Shown here: piece by piece, positions 10,483 to 21,506 of the stretch | How the letters are laid out: the number at the start of each line of letters is the position of its first letter | How positions within the stretch are numbered: the stretch's first letter is position 1 | Origin: Lysinibacillus sp. FSL M8-0337 | Lineage (GTDB): Bacteria; Bacillota; Bacilli; Bacillales_A; Planococcaceae | Assembly (NCBI RefSeq): GCF_038593855.1 | Contig: NZ_CP151996.1 | Location: 4,402,001-4,466,000, forward strand | Direction of reading: 5' to 3' | DNA length: 64,000 bases | Made by a program: the position numbers and the translations under genes | Notes under the pieces: generated by a model | Seen by the model: the letters and a program-made list of their open reading frames with translations, nothing else | Told to the model about the DNA's origin: nothing | Databases searched by the model: none

Positions 10483-13400
10483 TTATTCAGCAGAAACTAG
10501 ATCTTCTGCGTCAAGCTCATCTTTTTCAATGCGGATTTGACGGTAACGTTGCATACCAGTACCTGCAGGAACAAGTTTACCGATAATTACGTTCTCTTTT
10601 AATCCTAGAAGTTCATCACGTTTACCTTTAATTGCAGCATCCGTTAACACACGAGTTGTTTCTTGGAATGATGCAGCAGATAAGAATGATTCTGTTTCTA
10701 ATGAAGCTTTTGTAATACCTAGAATTACAGGGCGACATGTTGCAGGATTTTTGCCGTTTAGCACAGCATCTGCATTTGCCTCTGAGAATTGGTGGATATC
10801 TAATAATGAGCCTGGTAATAATTCTGTATCACCAGCTTCAATTACGCGCACTTTACGAAGCATTTGGCGTACCATTACTTCAATGTGTTTGTCTCCAATT
10901 TCTACCCCTTGCATACGGTAAACTTTTTGTACTTCTTTTAGTAAATATTCTTGAACTGTTGAAACGTCTTTTACTTTTAATAATTGTTTTGGATCGATAG
11001 AACCCTCTGTTAATACTTGACCACGTTCGATTGCGTCACCTTCGATGACTTTTAGACGTGCATTATAAGGCGCTTGGTATTTACGAGTTTCTACATCACC
11101 TTGAACGGTAATTTCTTTTAGACCTTCACGGATTTCAGTGATATCTGACACCGTACCAGCAATCTCTGAAATAACAGATTGACCTTTTGGATTACGTGCT
11201 TCGAAAATCTCTTGGATACGTGGAAGACCTTGTGTAATATCGTCTCCAGCTACCCCACCTGTATGGAATGTACGCATTGTTAACTGAGTACCTGGTTCAC
11301 CGATTGATTGAGCCGCAATAATACCAACTGCTTCCCCAACTTCTACTTTTTCACCAGTTGCTAAGTTCATGCCGTAACATTTTTTACATACACCATGTTT
11401 TGTATTACATGTAAATGCAGAACGGATTGTTACTTCTTCGATACCAGCTTCCGTAATAATACGAGCGATATCTTGGTCGATTAAGCCGTCTTTTTCTAAA
11501 ATAACATCGCCTGTTTCTGGATGGAAAATCGTTTTCTTCGTATGACGACCAACAATACGTTCGTCTAACGCTTCGATTAGTTCTGTACCTTCCATTAACG
11601 CTCCGATTGTTAAGCCACGGTCTGTTCCACAGTCATCTTCACGCACAATAACATCTTGTGCAACGTCTACAAGACGACGTGTTAAGTAACCTGAATCGGC
11701 AGTTTTTAGGGCTGTATCGGCAAGACCTTTACGCGCACCATGTGTTGAGATGAAGTATTCCAATACTGTTAAACCTTCACGGAATGAAGACTTGATTGGA
11801 AGTTCGATAATACGACCAGCCGGGTTGGCCATCAGACCACGCATACCTGCTAACTGTGTAAAGTTAGATGCGTTACCACGGGCACCTGAGTCAGACATCA
11901 TGAAGATTGGGTTTGTTTTCTCAAGCGACTTCATCAGTTTTGATTGAATTTCATCTTTCGCTGCACTCCAGCTAGAGATAACACGGTCATAACGCTCTTC
12001 TTCTGTGATGAAACCACGGCGGAATTGCGCTTGAACTTTATCTACTTTCTCTTGTGCTTCAGCTAAGATCTCACCTTTATCTGGTAATACCACGATGTCA
12101 GATACACCAACAGTGATACCAGCGCGAGTTGAATATTTGAAACCTAAGTTTTTCATACGGTCAAGCATTTTAGATGTTTCAGTAATATGGAAACGTTTGA
12201 ACACTTCTGCAATGATATTTCCTAAGAATTTCTTGCGGAATGGGTTTACAACAGGTACAGATGCAAAGTATTTGCGAAGGACCGCTGAACGTTGTGCGTC
12301 AACTTTACCTTTTTCATCTAATTGATTGTAAGCAGCATCTGCTTCAAGCTCTGCTAGAGTTTCTTCGTCAATTGTTAAGTTTACGAAGTATTTATCTGGT
12401 GTTACTTGCTCTAAATTGAAATCAGTCGGTTCATTAATGAACGGGAATGATTCAGGCAAGATTTCGTTAAAGATTACTTTACCAACCGTTGTTAGTAAGA
12501 ACATATTATTTTGTTCTTCTGTAAACGTTGGATTGTGCAGTGAACTTGCTTTGATCGCGATACGAGTATGCAAGTGAACATGGCCAGTATCATATGCGAT
12601 TAGCACTTCGTTTGGTCCATAGAAAATTGAACCTTCACCACGAGCATTTTCGCGCTCAAGTGTTAAATAATAGTTACCTAATACCATGTCTTGAGATGGT
12701 GTAACAACTGGTTTACCATCTTTCGGGTTTAGGATGTTTTGTGCAGCAAGCATTAGAAGGCGAGCTTCAGCTTGTGCCTCTGCTGATAATGGTACGTGAA
12801 CCGCCATTTGGTCACCATCGAAGTCAGCGTTGTAAGCTGTACATACTAACGGGTGAAGACGAATTGCACGACCTTCAACTAGTGTTGGTTCAAATGCTTG
12901 GATACCAAGACGGTGAAGTGTCGGTGCACGGTTTAATAGTACCGGATGCTCACGGATAACATCTTCTAAAACGTCCCATACGTCGTTGTTTAAACGTTCG
13001 ATTTTACGTTTAGCAGATTTAATATTATGTGCAAGACCACGTTCTACTAATTCTTTCATAACGAAAGGTTTAAATAGCTCAATCGCCATTTCCTTCGGTA
13101 GACCACATTGGTACATTTTTAAGTTTGGACCTACTACGATAACGGAACGACCAGAATAGTCAACACGTTTACCAAGTAAGTTTTGACGGAAACGACCTTG
13201 TTTCCCTTTCAGCATATGCGAAAGTGATTTTAACGGACGGTTACCTGGTCCAGTTACAGGACGACCACGACGACCGTTATCGATTAATGCATCAACTGCT
13301 TCTTGTAACATACGTTTTTCGTTTTGCACGATAATGCTTGGTGCACCAAGATCTAATAAACGTTTTAAACGGTTATTACGGTTAATTACACGACGATATA

Positions 13401-14169
13401 AATCGTTTAAGTCAGAAGTTGCAAAACGACCACCATCTAGTTGAACCATTGGACGAAGCTCCGGTGGAATAACAGGCAGTACATCTAAAATCATCCACTC
13501 TGGAGAGTTACCTGAGTTACGGAATGACTCTACCACTTCAAGACGTTTAATCGCACGTGTACGGCGTTGACCTTGTGCAGATTTTAACTCTTCTTTTAAA
13601 GAATGCGTTTCATCTTCAAGATCGATTTTACCAAGAAGCTTTTTAATTGCTTCTGCACCCATTGCAGCTTCGAATGTGTTACCGAATTTTTCACGGTATG
13701 CACGATACTCTTTTTCAGAAAGTAATTGTTTGCTTTCTAAGTTTGTAGCACCTGGTTCGATAACAACGTAAGATGCGAAGTAAATTACTTCTTCTAAAGC
13801 ACGTGGAGACATATCTAAGATAAGACCCATACGGCTTGGAATACCTTTGAAGTACCAAATATGAGAAACTGGGGCTGCTAATTCGATATGACCCATACGT
13901 TCACGTCGAACTTTTGCACGTGTTACTTCAACACCACAACGGTCACAAACTACGCCTTTATAACGAACGCGTTTGTATTTACCACAGTGACATTCCCAGT
14001 CTTTCGTAGGACCGAAAATACGTTCACAGAATAAACCATCTTTTTCTGGTTTTAATGTACGATAGTTAATTGTTTCTGGTTTTTTTACTTCACCATATGA
14101 CCAAGAACGAATCTTGTCAGGGGAAGCTAAACCAATTTTCATATATTCAAATTCATTAACGTCTATCAA
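10483..14169 (-). CDS. rpoC: DNA-directed RNA polymerase subunit beta-prime
   Basis: Catalytic subunit, 1228 residues. The N-terminal zinc ribbon (CHCGKYK ... CDRCGVEV), the active-site Mg motif [12 protein letters not shown], the trigger-loop region near [18 protein letters not shown] and the second cysteine cluster (CGTDRG ... [11 protein letters not shown]) are present. Translation starts at TTG 14169, eight bases after a GGAGG site. It is about 30 residues longer than the B. subtilis subunit, the extra lying around residues 575-640 (after [18 protein letters not shown]), consistent with lineage-level variation rather than damage. Confidence 0.99.
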   Translation of the reverse strand: MIDVNEFEYMKIGLASPDKIRSWSYGEVKKPETINYRTLKPEKDGLFCERIFGPTKDWECHCGKYKRVRYKGVVCDRCGVEVTRAKVRRERMGHIELAAPVSHIWYFKGIPSRMGLILDMSPRALEEVIYFASYVVIEPGATNLESKQLLSEKEYRAYREKFGNTFEAAMGAEAIKKLLGKIDLEDETHSLKEELKSAQGQRRTRAIKRLEVVESFRNSGNSPEWMILDVLPVIPPELRPMVQLDGGRFATSDLNDLYRRVINRNNRLKRLLDLGAPSIIVQNEKRMLQEAVDALIDNGRRGRPVTGPGNRPLKSLSHMLKGKQGRFRQNLLGKRVDYSGRSVIVVGPNLKMYQCGLPKEMAIELFKPFVMKELVERGLAHNIKSAKRKIERLNNDVWDVLEDVIREHPVLLNRAPTLHRLGIQAFEPTLVEGRAIRLHPLVCTAYNADFDGDQMAVHVPLSAEAQAEARLLMLAAQNILNPKDGKPVVTPSQDMVLGNYYLTLERENARGEGSIFYGPNEVLIAYDTGHVHLHTRIAIKASSLHNPTFTEEQNNMFLLTTVGKVIFNEILPESFPFINEPTDFNLEQVTPDKYFVNLTIDEETLAELEADAAYNQLDEKGKVDAQRSAVLRKYFASVPVVNPFRKKFLGNIIAEVFKRFHITETSKMLDRMKNLGFKYSTRAGITVGVSDIVVLPDKGEILAEAQEKVDKVQAQFRRGFITEEERYDRVISSWSAAKDEIQSKLMKSLEKTNPIFMMSDSGARGNASNFTQLAGMRGLMANPAGRIIELPIKSSFREGLTVLEYFISTHGARKGLADTALKTADSGYLTRRLVDVAQDVIVREDDCGTDRGLTIGALMEGTELIEALDERIVGRHTKKTIFHPETGDVILEKDGLIDQDIARIITEAGIEEVTIRSAFTCNTKHGVCKKCYGMNLATGEKVEVGEAVGIIAAQSIGEPGTQLTMRTFHTGGVAGDDITQGLPRIQEIFEARNPKGQSVISEIAGTVSDITEIREGLKEITVQGDVETRKYQAPYNARLKVIEGDAIERGQVLTEGSIDPKQLLKVKDVSTVQEYLLKEVQKVYRMQGVEIGDKHIEVMVRQMLRKVRVIEAGDTELLPGSLLDIHQFSEANADAVLNGKNPATCRPVILGITKASLETESFLSAASFQETTRVLTDAAIKGKRDELLGLKENVIIGKLVPAGTGMQRYRQIRIEKDELDAEDLVSAE

Positions 14170-14288
14170 GGAGCCTACCTCCCTCTAGTTATAGGTCTTT
14201 ATAAAGACTCTTTTACGCAGCTCGACAATCGTTTGCCAAAATACTTTTGACAAAAGATTAAAAATAGATTGTTTTCATTCGTAAAGAA

Positions 14289-14319
14289 AGTCGGGCAGGG
14301 CGTTAAATCCTGCCCGACT
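14289..14319 (-). other. Stable hairpin in the rpoB-rpoC intergenic region
   Basis: Perfect 11-bp GC-rich stem AGTCGGGCAGG / CCTGCCCGACT with a nine-base loop, in a 199-nt gap. The following bases (TTCTTTAC) are only moderately T-rich, so it may be a weak terminator, a processing site or a 3'-end stabiliser. Confidence 0.7.
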
Positions 14320-14368
14320 AATTTGAAAAATAAGTTTGACCATATTCACACGAATGTGAACTTATCCA

Positions 14369-17300
14369 TTATTCAAAAGACTCTACTGGCTCTTCTTCTG
14401 TTTCTGGCTGTGGCGCAATGTTAAGTGCGTCAGCAGGTTGAAGATCTTCTTCTTCGTCTAGATCGCGAAGCTCTACTTCTTCATCATTGATTGTTAACAT
14501 CTTAACATCCATACCAAGAGACTGAAGTTCTTTAATCAATACTTTAAATGATTCTGGAACGCCTGGCTCTGGAACGCTTTCACCTTTAACGATAGCTTCG
14601 TATGTTTTCACACGACCAACAACGTCATCAGATTTAACAGTTAAAATTTCTTGAAGTGTGTATGCAGCACCATATGCTTCAAGTGCCCATACCTCCATCT
14701 CACCAAAGCGTTGTCCACCGAACTGCGCTTTACCACCAAGTGGTTGTTGTGTAACAAGTGAGTAAGGACCAGTTGAACGTGCGTGAAGTTTATCATCAAC
14801 CATGTGTGCAAGTTTGATCATGTACATAATCCCTACAGATACACGGTTATCGAATGGTTCACCTGAACGTCCATCATACAGGATTGTTTTACCGTCACGG
14901 TTCATCCCTGCTTCTTCCATTGTTTCCCACACATCTTCTTCGTTGGCACCATCAAATACTGGCGTTGCCATATGAACACCCAAGTAACGAGAAGCCATAC
15001 CTAAGTGTAGTTCTAAAACTTGTCCGATATTCATACGAGAAGGTACGCCTAGTGGGTTTAACATGATATCGACAGGAGTTCCATCTGGCATAAATGGCAT
15101 ATCCTCTTCCGGTAAGATACGAGAGATAACCCCTTTGTTACCATGACGTCCGGCCATTTTGTCCCCAACGCGGATTTTACGTTTTTGAACAATGTAAGCA
15201 CGAACTAATTGGTTAACACCTGGTGGTAACTCGTCGCCGTCTTCACGGTTAAATACTTTCACGTCAAGGATGATACCGCCCGCACCATGTGGTACGCGTA
15301 ATGAAGTATCACGAACTTCACGTGCCTTTTCACCAAAGATTGCGTGTAATAAGCGCTCTTCAGCCGTTAACTCAGTAACCCCTTTAGGCGTTACTTTACC
15401 TACAAGAATATCACCATCGCGTACTTCCGCACCGATACGGATAATACCACGTTCGTCTAAGTTACGAAGTGCATCTTCCCCAACGTTTGGAATGTCACGT
15501 GTAATTTCTTCAGGTCCTAATTTTGTATCACGAGATTCTGATTCATATTCTTCAATATGAACTGAAGTATATACATCGTCTTTTACAAGGCGTTCACTCA
15601 TGATAACAGCATCCTCATAGTTGAACCCGTTCCAAGTCATGAATGCAACAAGTACGTTACGACCTAATGCAAGTTCACCTTTTTCCATTGATGGACCGTC
15701 TGCTAAGATATCACGAGGTTTCACACGTTCGCCAACTTTTACAAGTGGACGTTGGTTGTATGAAGTACCTTGGTTTGAACGAATGAATTTTTGTAATTTA
15801 TATTTTGTTAAATCGCCTTTAACTTCTTTACCGTCGATTGTTTCAATGCGGCGTACGTGGATTGAACGAGCTTCTACATGCTCAACAATACCATCGTATT
15901 TTGCTACTACAGCCGCACCTGAGTCACGCGCATCTACGTGTTCCATACCAGTTCCGACGAACGGAGCTTCTGGATTTAAAAGAGGAACCGCTTGACGTTG
16001 CATGTTGGCACCCATAAGCGCACGGTTAGAGTCATCGTTTTCTAAGAATGGAATACATGCAGTCGCTGCAGAAACTACTTGTTTAGGCGATACGTCCATA
16101 TAGTCCATTTGTGACTTGTTGAAAACAGTATTATCCCCACGGAAACGACCTACAACTTCATCGTTTACGAATGTACCATCAGGATTTAATAGTGAGTTCG
16201 CTTGCGCTACATAGTAGTTATCTTCTTCGTCAGCTGTTAAGTAATCAATTTGATCTGTTACTTGGCCAGTTTCGTGGTCAATACGACGATATGGCGTTTC
16301 GATGAAACCAAATTTATTTACTTTAGCGAAAGAAGATAATGAGTTAATTAAACCAATGTTTGGACCCTCAGGTGTCTCAATAGGACACATACGACCATAG
16401 TGAGAATAGTGAACGTCACGCACTTCGAAACCAGCGCGTTCACGTGTTAAACCACCAGGTCCTAATGCAGATAGACGACGTTTGTGCGTTAACTCTGCCA
16501 GTGGGTTTGTTTGGTCCATGAATTGAGATAATTGAGAGCTACCAAAGAATTCTTTAATAGATGCAATTACTGGACGAATATTGATTAATTGTTGCGGTAC
16601 GATAGCGGCTGTATCATTGATAGACATACGCTCGCGCACTACACGTTCCATACGAGATAAACCGATACGGAATTGATTTTGTAATAATTCACCAACAGAG
16701 CGTAGACGACGGTTACCTAAATGGTCAATATCATCTGTTGCCCCTACTTGGTAAAGTAAGTTGAAGAAATAACTTACTGAAGATAGGACGTCAGCAGGTG
16801 TAATGTTCTTCACTTCTTCGTCAATGTAGGCATTGCCAATTACATTGATTTCTTTTTGAGCTTCATCTTTTGGAGCATAAATTTTAATAGATTGGATTGT
16901 TACGTCATCTTCAAGTACTCCGCCAACTTGTGATAAAGTGCGGTAGCCAATGCCTTTAGAAGAATCCTCTAGGTAAGGTAAAATCTTATCTAAAGTACGA
17001 CGATCTAGCACAGTGCCCTTCTCTACTAAAATTTCGCCTGTTTCTGGATCAACAAGCGTTTCAGCAATCGTTTGGTTGAATAAACGATTTTTGATGTGAA
17101 GCTTTTTGTTCATTTTGTAACGACCAACATTCGCTAAATCATAGCGTTTAGCATCGAAGAAACGAGAGTATAATAAACTTTTCGCACTTTCTACTGTTGG
17201 TGGCTCACCTGGACGTAAACGCTCGTAGATTTCTAAAAGTGCTTTTTCTGTACTTTCAGAGTTATCTTTTTCTAGCGTATTACGTAAATACTCGTTATCA

Positions 17301-17935
17301 CCGATAATATCGATAATTTCTTGATCTGAACCGAAGCCTAGTGCGCGAAGTAACACTGTTACTGGTAGCTTACGAGTACGATCAATACGTACATATACTA
17401 CATCTTTCGCGTCAGTTTCATATTCTAACCAAGCACCACGGTTTGGAATTACTGTTGCACCGAAGCCTTTTTTACCGTTTTTATCAGTTTTATCATGGAA
17501 ATACACACTTGGTGATCGAACTAATTGCGAAACAATAACACGTTCAGCACCATTGATAATGAACGTACCTGTTTCTGTCATTAATGGGAAGTCACCCATA
17601 AATACATCTTGCTCTTTCACTTCGTCTGTTTCTTTGTTGTAAAGACGTACTTTCACACGTAATGGAGCTGCGTAAGTAACATCTCGCTCTTTACACTCAT
17701 CGACATCGTACTTAGGATCACCTAATGAATAATCGATGAATTCTAATGAAAGATTACCTGTAAAGTCCTCGATCGGCGAAATGTCACGGAACATTTCACG
17801 TAAACCTTCTTCAAGGAACCACTCGTAAGACGCCGTTTGAATCTCAATCAGATTTGGAAGCTCAAGCACCTCTTTAATACGCGCAAAGCTTCTACGCTGG
17901 CGGTGTTGTCCGTACTGAACTAGTTGACCTGTCAA
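14369..17935 (-). CDS. rpoB: DNA-directed RNA polymerase subunit beta
   Basis: 1188 residues from TTG 17935, which is preceded by GAGGGG at eight bases and yields the B. subtilis-like start [15 protein letters not shown]; a GTG three codons upstream overlaps that ribosome site and is less likely. The rifampicin region reads [17 protein letters not shown] and [14 protein letters not shown], that is, wild type. The C-terminal beta/beta-prime interface ([20 protein letters not shown]) is intact and the tail is acidic. It is the first gene of its own transcription unit, with a promoter and a leader hairpin upstream. Confidence 0.99.
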   Translation of the reverse strand: MTGQLVQYGQHRQRRSFARIKEVLELPNLIEIQTASYEWFLEEGLREMFRDISPIEDFTGNLSLEFIDYSLGDPKYDVDECKERDVTYAAPLRVKVRLYNKETDEVKEQDVFMGDFPLMTETGTFIINGAERVIVSQLVRSPSVYFHDKTDKNGKKGFGATVIPNRGAWLEYETDAKDVVYVRIDRTRKLPVTVLLRALGFGSDQEIIDIIGDNEYLRNTLEKDNSESTEKALLEIYERLRPGEPPTVESAKSLLYSRFFDAKRYDLANVGRYKMNKKLHIKNRLFNQTIAETLVDPETGEILVEKGTVLDRRTLDKILPYLEDSSKGIGYRTLSQVGGVLEDDVTIQSIKIYAPKDEAQKEINVIGNAYIDEEVKNITPADVLSSVSYFFNLLYQVGATDDIDHLGNRRLRSVGELLQNQFRIGLSRMERVVRERMSINDTAAIVPQQLINIRPVIASIKEFFGSSQLSQFMDQTNPLAELTHKRRLSALGPGGLTRERAGFEVRDVHYSHYGRMCPIETPEGPNIGLINSLSSFAKVNKFGFIETPYRRIDHETGQVTDQIDYLTADEEDNYYVAQANSLLNPDGTFVNDEVVGRFRGDNTVFNKSQMDYMDVSPKQVVSAATACIPFLENDDSNRALMGANMQRQAVPLLNPEAPFVGTGMEHVDARDSGAAVVAKYDGIVEHVEARSIHVRRIETIDGKEVKGDLTKYKLQKFIRSNQGTSYNQRPLVKVGERVKPRDILADGPSMEKGELALGRNVLVAFMTWNGFNYEDAVIMSERLVKDDVYTSVHIEEYESESRDTKLGPEEITRDIPNVGEDALRNLDERGIIRIGAEVRDGDILVGKVTPKGVTELTAEERLLHAIFGEKAREVRDTSLRVPHGAGGIILDVKVFNREDGDELPPGVNQLVRAYIVQKRKIRVGDKMAGRHGNKGVISRILPEEDMPFMPDGTPVDIMLNPLGVPSRMNIGQVLELHLGMASRYLGVHMATPVFDGANEEDVWETMEEAGMNRDGKTILYDGRSGEPFDNRVSVGIMYMIKLAHMVDDKLHARSTGPYSLVTQQPLGGKAQFGGQRFGEMEVWALEAYGAAYTLQEILTVKSDDVVGRVKTYEAIVKGESVPEPGVPESFKVLIKELQSLGMDVKMLTINDEEVELRDLDEEEDLQPADALNIAPQPETEEEPVESFE

Positions 17936-18007
17936 CTCATTCACCCCTCAATAAAGCGATATTAGGTCTTTGCAAAATCATCCAAATAGTGTATGATTTC
18001 GAAAGAC

Positions 18008-18042
18008 AAAAAGAAAACGAGTCTTCAAAAGATCTCATTTTC
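18008..18042 (-). terminator. Terminator-like hairpin in the rpoB leader
   Basis: Stem GAAAATGAG / CTCGTTTTC (one G-T pair) extended inside by UCUU/AAGA, then TTTTTG on the minus strand. It lies between the rpoB promoter and the rpoB start, so it could act as an attenuator as well as ending the upstream methyltransferase message. Confidence 0.7.
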
Positions 18043-18137
18043 GGTTAACTAAACTTATCTTGGCAAGTATACCCATATTAAATCATTCATATACCAAAAG
18101 GGCACACGACCTCAAAATAATATTTTTGCATTGTATC

Positions 18138-18166
18138 ATATTATCATAGCCGTTTTGTCAAGTCAA
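18138..18166 (-). promoter_or_regulatory. Sigma-A promoter for rpoB
   Basis: On the minus strand TTGACT (18161-18166), a 17-base spacer and TAATAT (18138-18143). It lies just after the stop codon of the rsmC-like gene and about 200 nt before rpoB. Confidence 0.6.
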
Positions 18167-18185
18167 TATTTTATACATATTTCAT

Positions 18186-18788
18186 TTATTTTTTTGCACG
18201 CACTATCCAGTAGCCTTTTTTCTTTTCCACAATATCGACTTCAGAAAATTTTTCCTCTAAATAGCTAACCGTTGATGGTGCACCTTGCTTCTTCTGAATC
18301 ACTACCCATAGCTCTCCAGAAGTCACTAACTTATCATACGCACCGTCGTAAAAGCGGAAAACCGTTTCCTTTCCTGCGCGAATTGGAGGATTGGTTAAAA
18401 TAGCTGCAGCTTTCGCCTCATCATCAACATTCGATAGTCCGTCACTTACAAATATTCGTACATTTTGAACACCGTTTACTTGCGCATTTTTTTGTGAAAG
18501 CGCAACTGCCCGCTCATTAATATCCATCATGAATACTATTCGCTCAGGATTTGTTTTGGCAATAGACAACCCGATTGGTCCATACCCACAACCTACATCG
18601 AAAATAGCACCATCCACATCTGGCATTTGAAACGCATCTATTAATACACGGGATCCAAAATCTACTTCGCTTTTACTAAATACACCTGCATCCGTTTCAA
18701 AGGAAAACGTATGCCCAAGTAACTTGAACGTCCAGTGACGAGGTTTACTTTCAGTTTGAGGCTTACTTGTATAATAGTGATCTGACAT
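18186..18788 (-). CDS. RsmC-family class I SAM methyltransferase (YbxB-like)
   Basis: About 200 residues. Motif I is IFDVGCGYGPIGLS and the N6/N2-nucleic-acid motif is ILTNPPIRAG, as in RsmC/RlmG enzymes that make m2G in rRNA. B. subtilis has the homologue ybxB at the same place between rplL and rpoB. ATG 18788 is chosen because the GAGGAGG site is seven bases away; a GTG two codons upstream touches the site. The exact rRNA target is not known from sequence. Confidence 0.9.
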   Translation of the reverse strand: MSDHYYTSKPQTESKPRHWTFKLLGHTFSFETDAGVFSKSEVDFGSRVLIDAFQMPDVDGAIFDVGCGYGPIGLSIAKTNPERIVFMMDINERAVALSQKNAQVNGVQNVRIFVSDGLSNVDDEAKAAAILTNPPIRAGKETVFRFYDGAYDKLVTSGELWVVIQKKQGAPSTVSYLEEKFSEVDIVEKKKGYWIVRAKK

Positions 18789-18807
18789 TTTCACGCCTCC
18801 TCAGAAT

Positions 18808-18838
18808 GAAGAAAAAGCTCGCCATAATGACGAGCTTC
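18808..18838 (-). terminator. Terminator after rplL
   Basis: Stem AAGCTCG / CGAGCTT with a nine-base loop and TTTCTT on the minus strand, 25 nt past the rplL stop. It would make L10/L12 mRNA more abundant than the downstream message. Confidence 0.8.
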
Positions 18839-18862
18839 CTTTTGTATAAAAGTAATACGAGA

Positions 18863-19222
18863 TTACTTAACTTCTACAGATGCGCCAACTTCTTCAAGTT
18901 TAGCTTTGATTTGTTCAGCTTCATCTTTAGAAACGCCTTCTTTAAGAGCTTTAGGAGCGTTATCTACAACTTCTTTAGCTTCTTTAAGACCTAAACCAGT
19001 GATTTCGCGAACCACTTTGATTACTTTAATTTTTTCAGCACCAGCAGATGCTAATACTACGTCGAATTCTGTTTTTTCTTCAGCTGCAGCAGCACCGCCA
19101 GCAACTACTGCTACTGGAGCAGCAGCTGTTACACCGAATTCTTCTTCGATAGCTTTTACTAAATCGTTTAATTCAAGAACTGTCATAGCTTTGATAGCTT
19201 CTAAGATTTGCTCTTTGTTCAT
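18863..19222 (-). CDS. rplL: 50S ribosomal protein L7/L12
   Basis: Stalk protein, 119 residues. It has the N-terminal dimerisation helix ([18 protein letters not shown]), an Ala/Gly-rich hinge ([14 protein letters not shown]) and a C-terminal factor-binding domain with [20 protein letters not shown]. Four or more copies bind L10, whose gene lies 73 nt upstream. A clear AGGAGG site precedes the start and a terminator follows. Confidence 0.99.
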   Translation of the reverse strand: MNKEQILEAIKAMTVLELNDLVKAIEEEFGVTAAAPVAVVAGGAAAAEEKTEFDVVLASAGAEKIKVIKVVREITGLGLKEAKEVVDNAPKALKEGVSKDEAEQIKAKLEEVGASVEVK

Positions 19223-19295
19223 TATAATTTCCTCCTAATTGGATATGTTTTAGTTTTTTTGCGGTCAAGCCGCGGAAGTTATGCTACGTAAGAAA

Positions 19296-19796
19296 TTACG
19301 CGCCTTGTTCTTCTTTTTGTTCTGCAACAGCTTTTGTTGCAAGTGCGAAGTTGCGCACTGGAGCTTGAAGTACAGATAAAAGCATTGAAAGAAGACCTTC
19401 GCGTGATGGAAGTTCTGCAAGTGCTTTAACATCTTCAACAGAAGAGATTGCACCTTCAATAATACCTGCTTTAATTTCTAAAGCTTCGTTTTTCTTAGCG
19501 AACTCGTTGATGATTTTAGCAGGAGCTACAACATCTTCAGTTGAGAACGCGATTGCGTTAGGACCAGTTAATACTTCATTGATTCCTTCAACACCAGCAG
19601 CTTCAGCAGCACGACGAGTTAAAGTGTTTTTGTAAACTTTAAACTCAACACCAGCTTCACGAAGTTGTTTACGAAGTTCAGTCACTTGTGCAACGTTAAG
19701 ACCACGGTAATCCACTACTACTACAGAAGCAGCGCTTTGGAATTTTTCAGTGATTTCTTGCACTTGAGATTGTTTGTTTTCGATTGCTTTGCTCAT
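19296..19796 (-). CDS. rplJ: 50S ribosomal protein L10
   Basis: Anchors L12 to 23S rRNA; 166 residues, starting [15 protein letters not shown] after an AGGAGG site. Conserved blocks [17 protein letters not shown] and [11 protein letters not shown] are followed by the C-terminal helix that binds L12 dimers. It is translated behind an L10-leader attenuator (19835-19980), through which the L10-L12 complex is expected to repress rplJ-rplL. Confidence 0.99.
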   Translation of the reverse strand: MSKAIENKQSQVQEITEKFQSAASVVVVDYRGLNVAQVTELRKQLREAGVEFKVYKNTLTRRAAEAAGVEGINEVLTGPNAIAFSTEDVVAPAKIINEFAKKNEALEIKAGIIEGAISSVEDVKALAELPSREGLLSMLLSVLQAPVRNFALATKAVAEQKEEQGA

Positions 19797-19834
19797 GATG
19801 ACACCTCCTATTAGAATGGGTCATTTATACCGAC

Positions 19835-19980
19835 AAAAGAAAAGCCTCTGAGTCATATAGACACAGAGGCTGAAAGTCATCATCTTTAAAATAAGAATCC
19901 GAATTCCGATGTCCTCGGTAGGAACATTAAGTGACAAGTCACTCCTACTGTCTACGGTACAAATGGATGATTCACAACAG
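19835..19980 (-). ncRNA. L10 leader (ribosomal protein autoregulatory leader with attenuator)
   Basis: The minus-strand transcript contains the conserved L10-binding elements GTAGACAGTAGGAG and TTCCTACCGAGG, which pair around a kink-turn-like region, followed by a terminator hairpin GCCTCTG / CAGAGGC and TTTTCTTTT at 19835-19871. This matches the Bacillales L10 leader in sequence, order and position before rplJ. Confidence 0.88.
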
Positions 19981-19985
19981 CATCC

Positions 19986-20014
19986 ATCATACCAAAGATG
20001 CGGATAGCTGTCAA
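19986..20014 (-). promoter_or_regulatory. Sigma-A promoter for the rplJ leader
   Basis: Minus strand TTGACA (20009-20014), a 17-base spacer and TATGAT (19986-19991) with TGG before it (extended -10). The inferred start lies at the 5' end of the L10 leader. Confidence 0.8.
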
Positions 20015-20032
20015 CCGATTTATATAAATAAA

Positions 20033-20731
20033 TTATTTTACTACTACGTTAGCAGCGTCAATTTTAACAGCTGGGCCCATTGTAGTTGTAACATTTACAG
20101 ATTTCATGTAAGTACCTTTAGCTGCAGCAGGTTTTGCTTTTTGAACAACGTCAAATACAGTTAAGAAGTTTTCTACAAGTTTTTCTGTTGCAAAAGAAAC
20201 TTTACCGATAGGAGCGTGGATAATACCAGCTTTGTCAGCGCGGTATTCTACTTTACCAGCTTTGATTTCTTCGATTGCTTTTGTTACGTCAAATGTAACT
20301 GTACCAGTTTTAGGGTTTGGCATTAAGCCTTTAGGTCCTAATACGCGACCAAGTTTACCAACTTCACCCATCATGTCAGGAGTTGCTACGATTACATCGA
20401 AGTCAAACCAACCTTGTTGGATTTTTTGGATGTACTCTGCATCGCCTACATAGTCAGCGCCAGCAGCTTCTGCTTCTTTAAGTTTTTCACCTTTAGCGAA
20501 AACTAATACGCGTTGAGTTTTACCAGTACCGTTTGGTAGCACTACTGCACCACGGATTTGTTGGTCGTTTTTACGAGTATCGATTCCTAAACGGAAAGCA
20601 ACTTCTACAGTAGCGTCGAAGTTTACTGTGCTAGTTTTTTGAGCAAGTTCGATTGCTTCTTGTGCGCCGTATACGTTGTTACGGTCGATTAATTTCGCTG
20701 CATCTTGCAGTTTTTTACCTTTTTTAGCCAT
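20033..20731 (-). CDS. rplA: 50S ribosomal protein L1
   Basis: L1-stalk protein and translational repressor; 232 residues. It begins [16 protein letters not shown] and has the signature around [24 protein letters not shown] site precedes the ATG, and 21 nt upstream of the start codon is a hairpin that copies the 23S L1 site (20752-20778). It is 118 nt downstream of rplK in the standard rplK-rplA pair. Confidence 0.99.
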   Translation of the reverse strand: MAKKGKKLQDAAKLIDRNNVYGAQEAIELAQKTSTVNFDATVEVAFRLGIDTRKNDQQIRGAVVLPNGTGKTQRVLVFAKGEKLKEAEAAGADYVGDAEYIQKIQQGWFDFDVIVATPDMMGEVGKLGRVLGPKGLMPNPKTGTVTFDVTKAIEEIKAGKVEYRADKAGIIHAPIGKVSFATEKLVENFLTVFDVVQKAKPAAAKGTYMKSVNVTTTMGPAVKIDAANVVVK

Positions 20732-20751
20732 TATATATTTCCTCCTTGATT

Positions 20752-20778
20752 GTGGTTATAGCGGATTTTACCTCCCAC
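20752..20778 (-). promoter_or_regulatory. L1-binding-site mimic upstream of rplA
   Basis: Minus-strand RNA: GUGG-GA-GG-UAAAAU-CC-GCUAUAA-CCAC. Outer helix GUGG/CCAC and inner GG/CC flank an asymmetric loop. The GUGGGAGG ... ACCAC pattern is that of helix 76/77 of 23S rRNA, the L1 site. A second copy precedes rplK. Confidence 0.6.
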
Positions 20779-20783
20779 GAATA

Positions 20784-20818
20784 AAGGTTGCGCGTTCACA
20801 AAGAAACTCCGCAACCTT
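20784..20818 (-). other. Hairpin in rplK-rplA spacer
   Basis: Perfect 9-bp stem AAGGTTGCG / CGCAACCTT with a 17-base loop and only a short T stretch after it. It is probably a processing or partial termination element just 5' of the L1 mimic. Confidence 0.55.
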
Positions 20819-20849
20819 CCAAAAAACAAAAACATCAAGTAAATGGGAA

Positions 20850-21275
20850 TTAGTCTTCGATAACAATACCCATGCTTCGTGCAGTACCTTCAACCATTAA
20901 CATAGCAGCTTCAACTGAAGCAGCGTTAAGGTCTGGCATTTTAGTTTCAGCGATTTCGCGAACTTTATCACGTTTAACCGTTGCAACTTTTTTACGGTTT
21001 GGTTCACCAGATCCAGATTGGATACCAGCTGCTACTTTAAGTAAAACTGCTGCAGGTGGAGTTTTCGTAATGAAAGTGAATGAACGGTCCTCGAATACTG
21101 AAATTTCAACTGGAATAATAAGACCAGCTTGATCAGCAGTACGCGCATTGAACTCTTTACAGAATCCCATGATGTTCACACCTGCTTGACCTAATGCAGG
21201 ACCAACCGGTGGAGCTGGGTTTGCTTTACCAGCAGGGATTTGAAGTTTAACAACTTTAATAACTTTTTTAGCCAC
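20850..21275 (-). CDS. rplK: 50S ribosomal protein L11
   Basis: GTPase-centre protein, 141 residues from GTG 21275 ([16 protein letters not shown]), set by an AAGGAGG site eight bases away; an upstream in-frame ATG overlaps leader structure and would add a non-conserved tail. The proline-rich N-terminal motif [15 protein letters not shown] and the C-terminal rRNA-binding domain are normal. First gene after the mapped promoter at 21413-21441, with an L1 mimic hairpin in its leader. Confidence 0.99.
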
Positions 21276-21301
21276 GAGACACACCTCCTTAAGTCCGTGA
21301 T

Positions 21302-21326
21302 GTGGTAATTGGGTTGCCCCTCCCAC
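21302..21326 (-). promoter_or_regulatory. L1-binding-site mimic upstream of rplK
   Basis: Minus-strand RNA: GUGG-GA-GGG-GCAA-CCC-AAUUA-CCAC, 26 nt before the GTG start. The helix/asymmetric loop/helix layout and the GUGGGAGG ... UACCAC letters match the 23S rRNA L1 site, suggesting L1 feedback on rplK-rplA translation. Confidence 0.68.
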
Positions 21327-21412
21327 TCAATATCTGTCTGTCAGCTAAGTGCCGATAACATTAAAATTATCATTACAGACGTCAACCGAAGTTTGACAGT
21401 CTGACCTTTGAA

Positions 21413-21441
21413 ATGATACCACTTTTAATTTTTTTAAGCAA
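21413..21441 (-). promoter_or_regulatory. Extended -10 sigma-A promoter for rplK-rplA
   Basis: Minus strand TTGCTT, a 17-base spacer ending in TGG, and TATCAT. The expected start gives a leader of about 130 nt containing the L1 mimic. Confidence 0.6.
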
Positions 21442-21506
21442 GTAGTAATTAACAAAATTTGCGATATACGCTCAACCATACACGAATTAGTTACTAGAAT
21501 TTTAAA

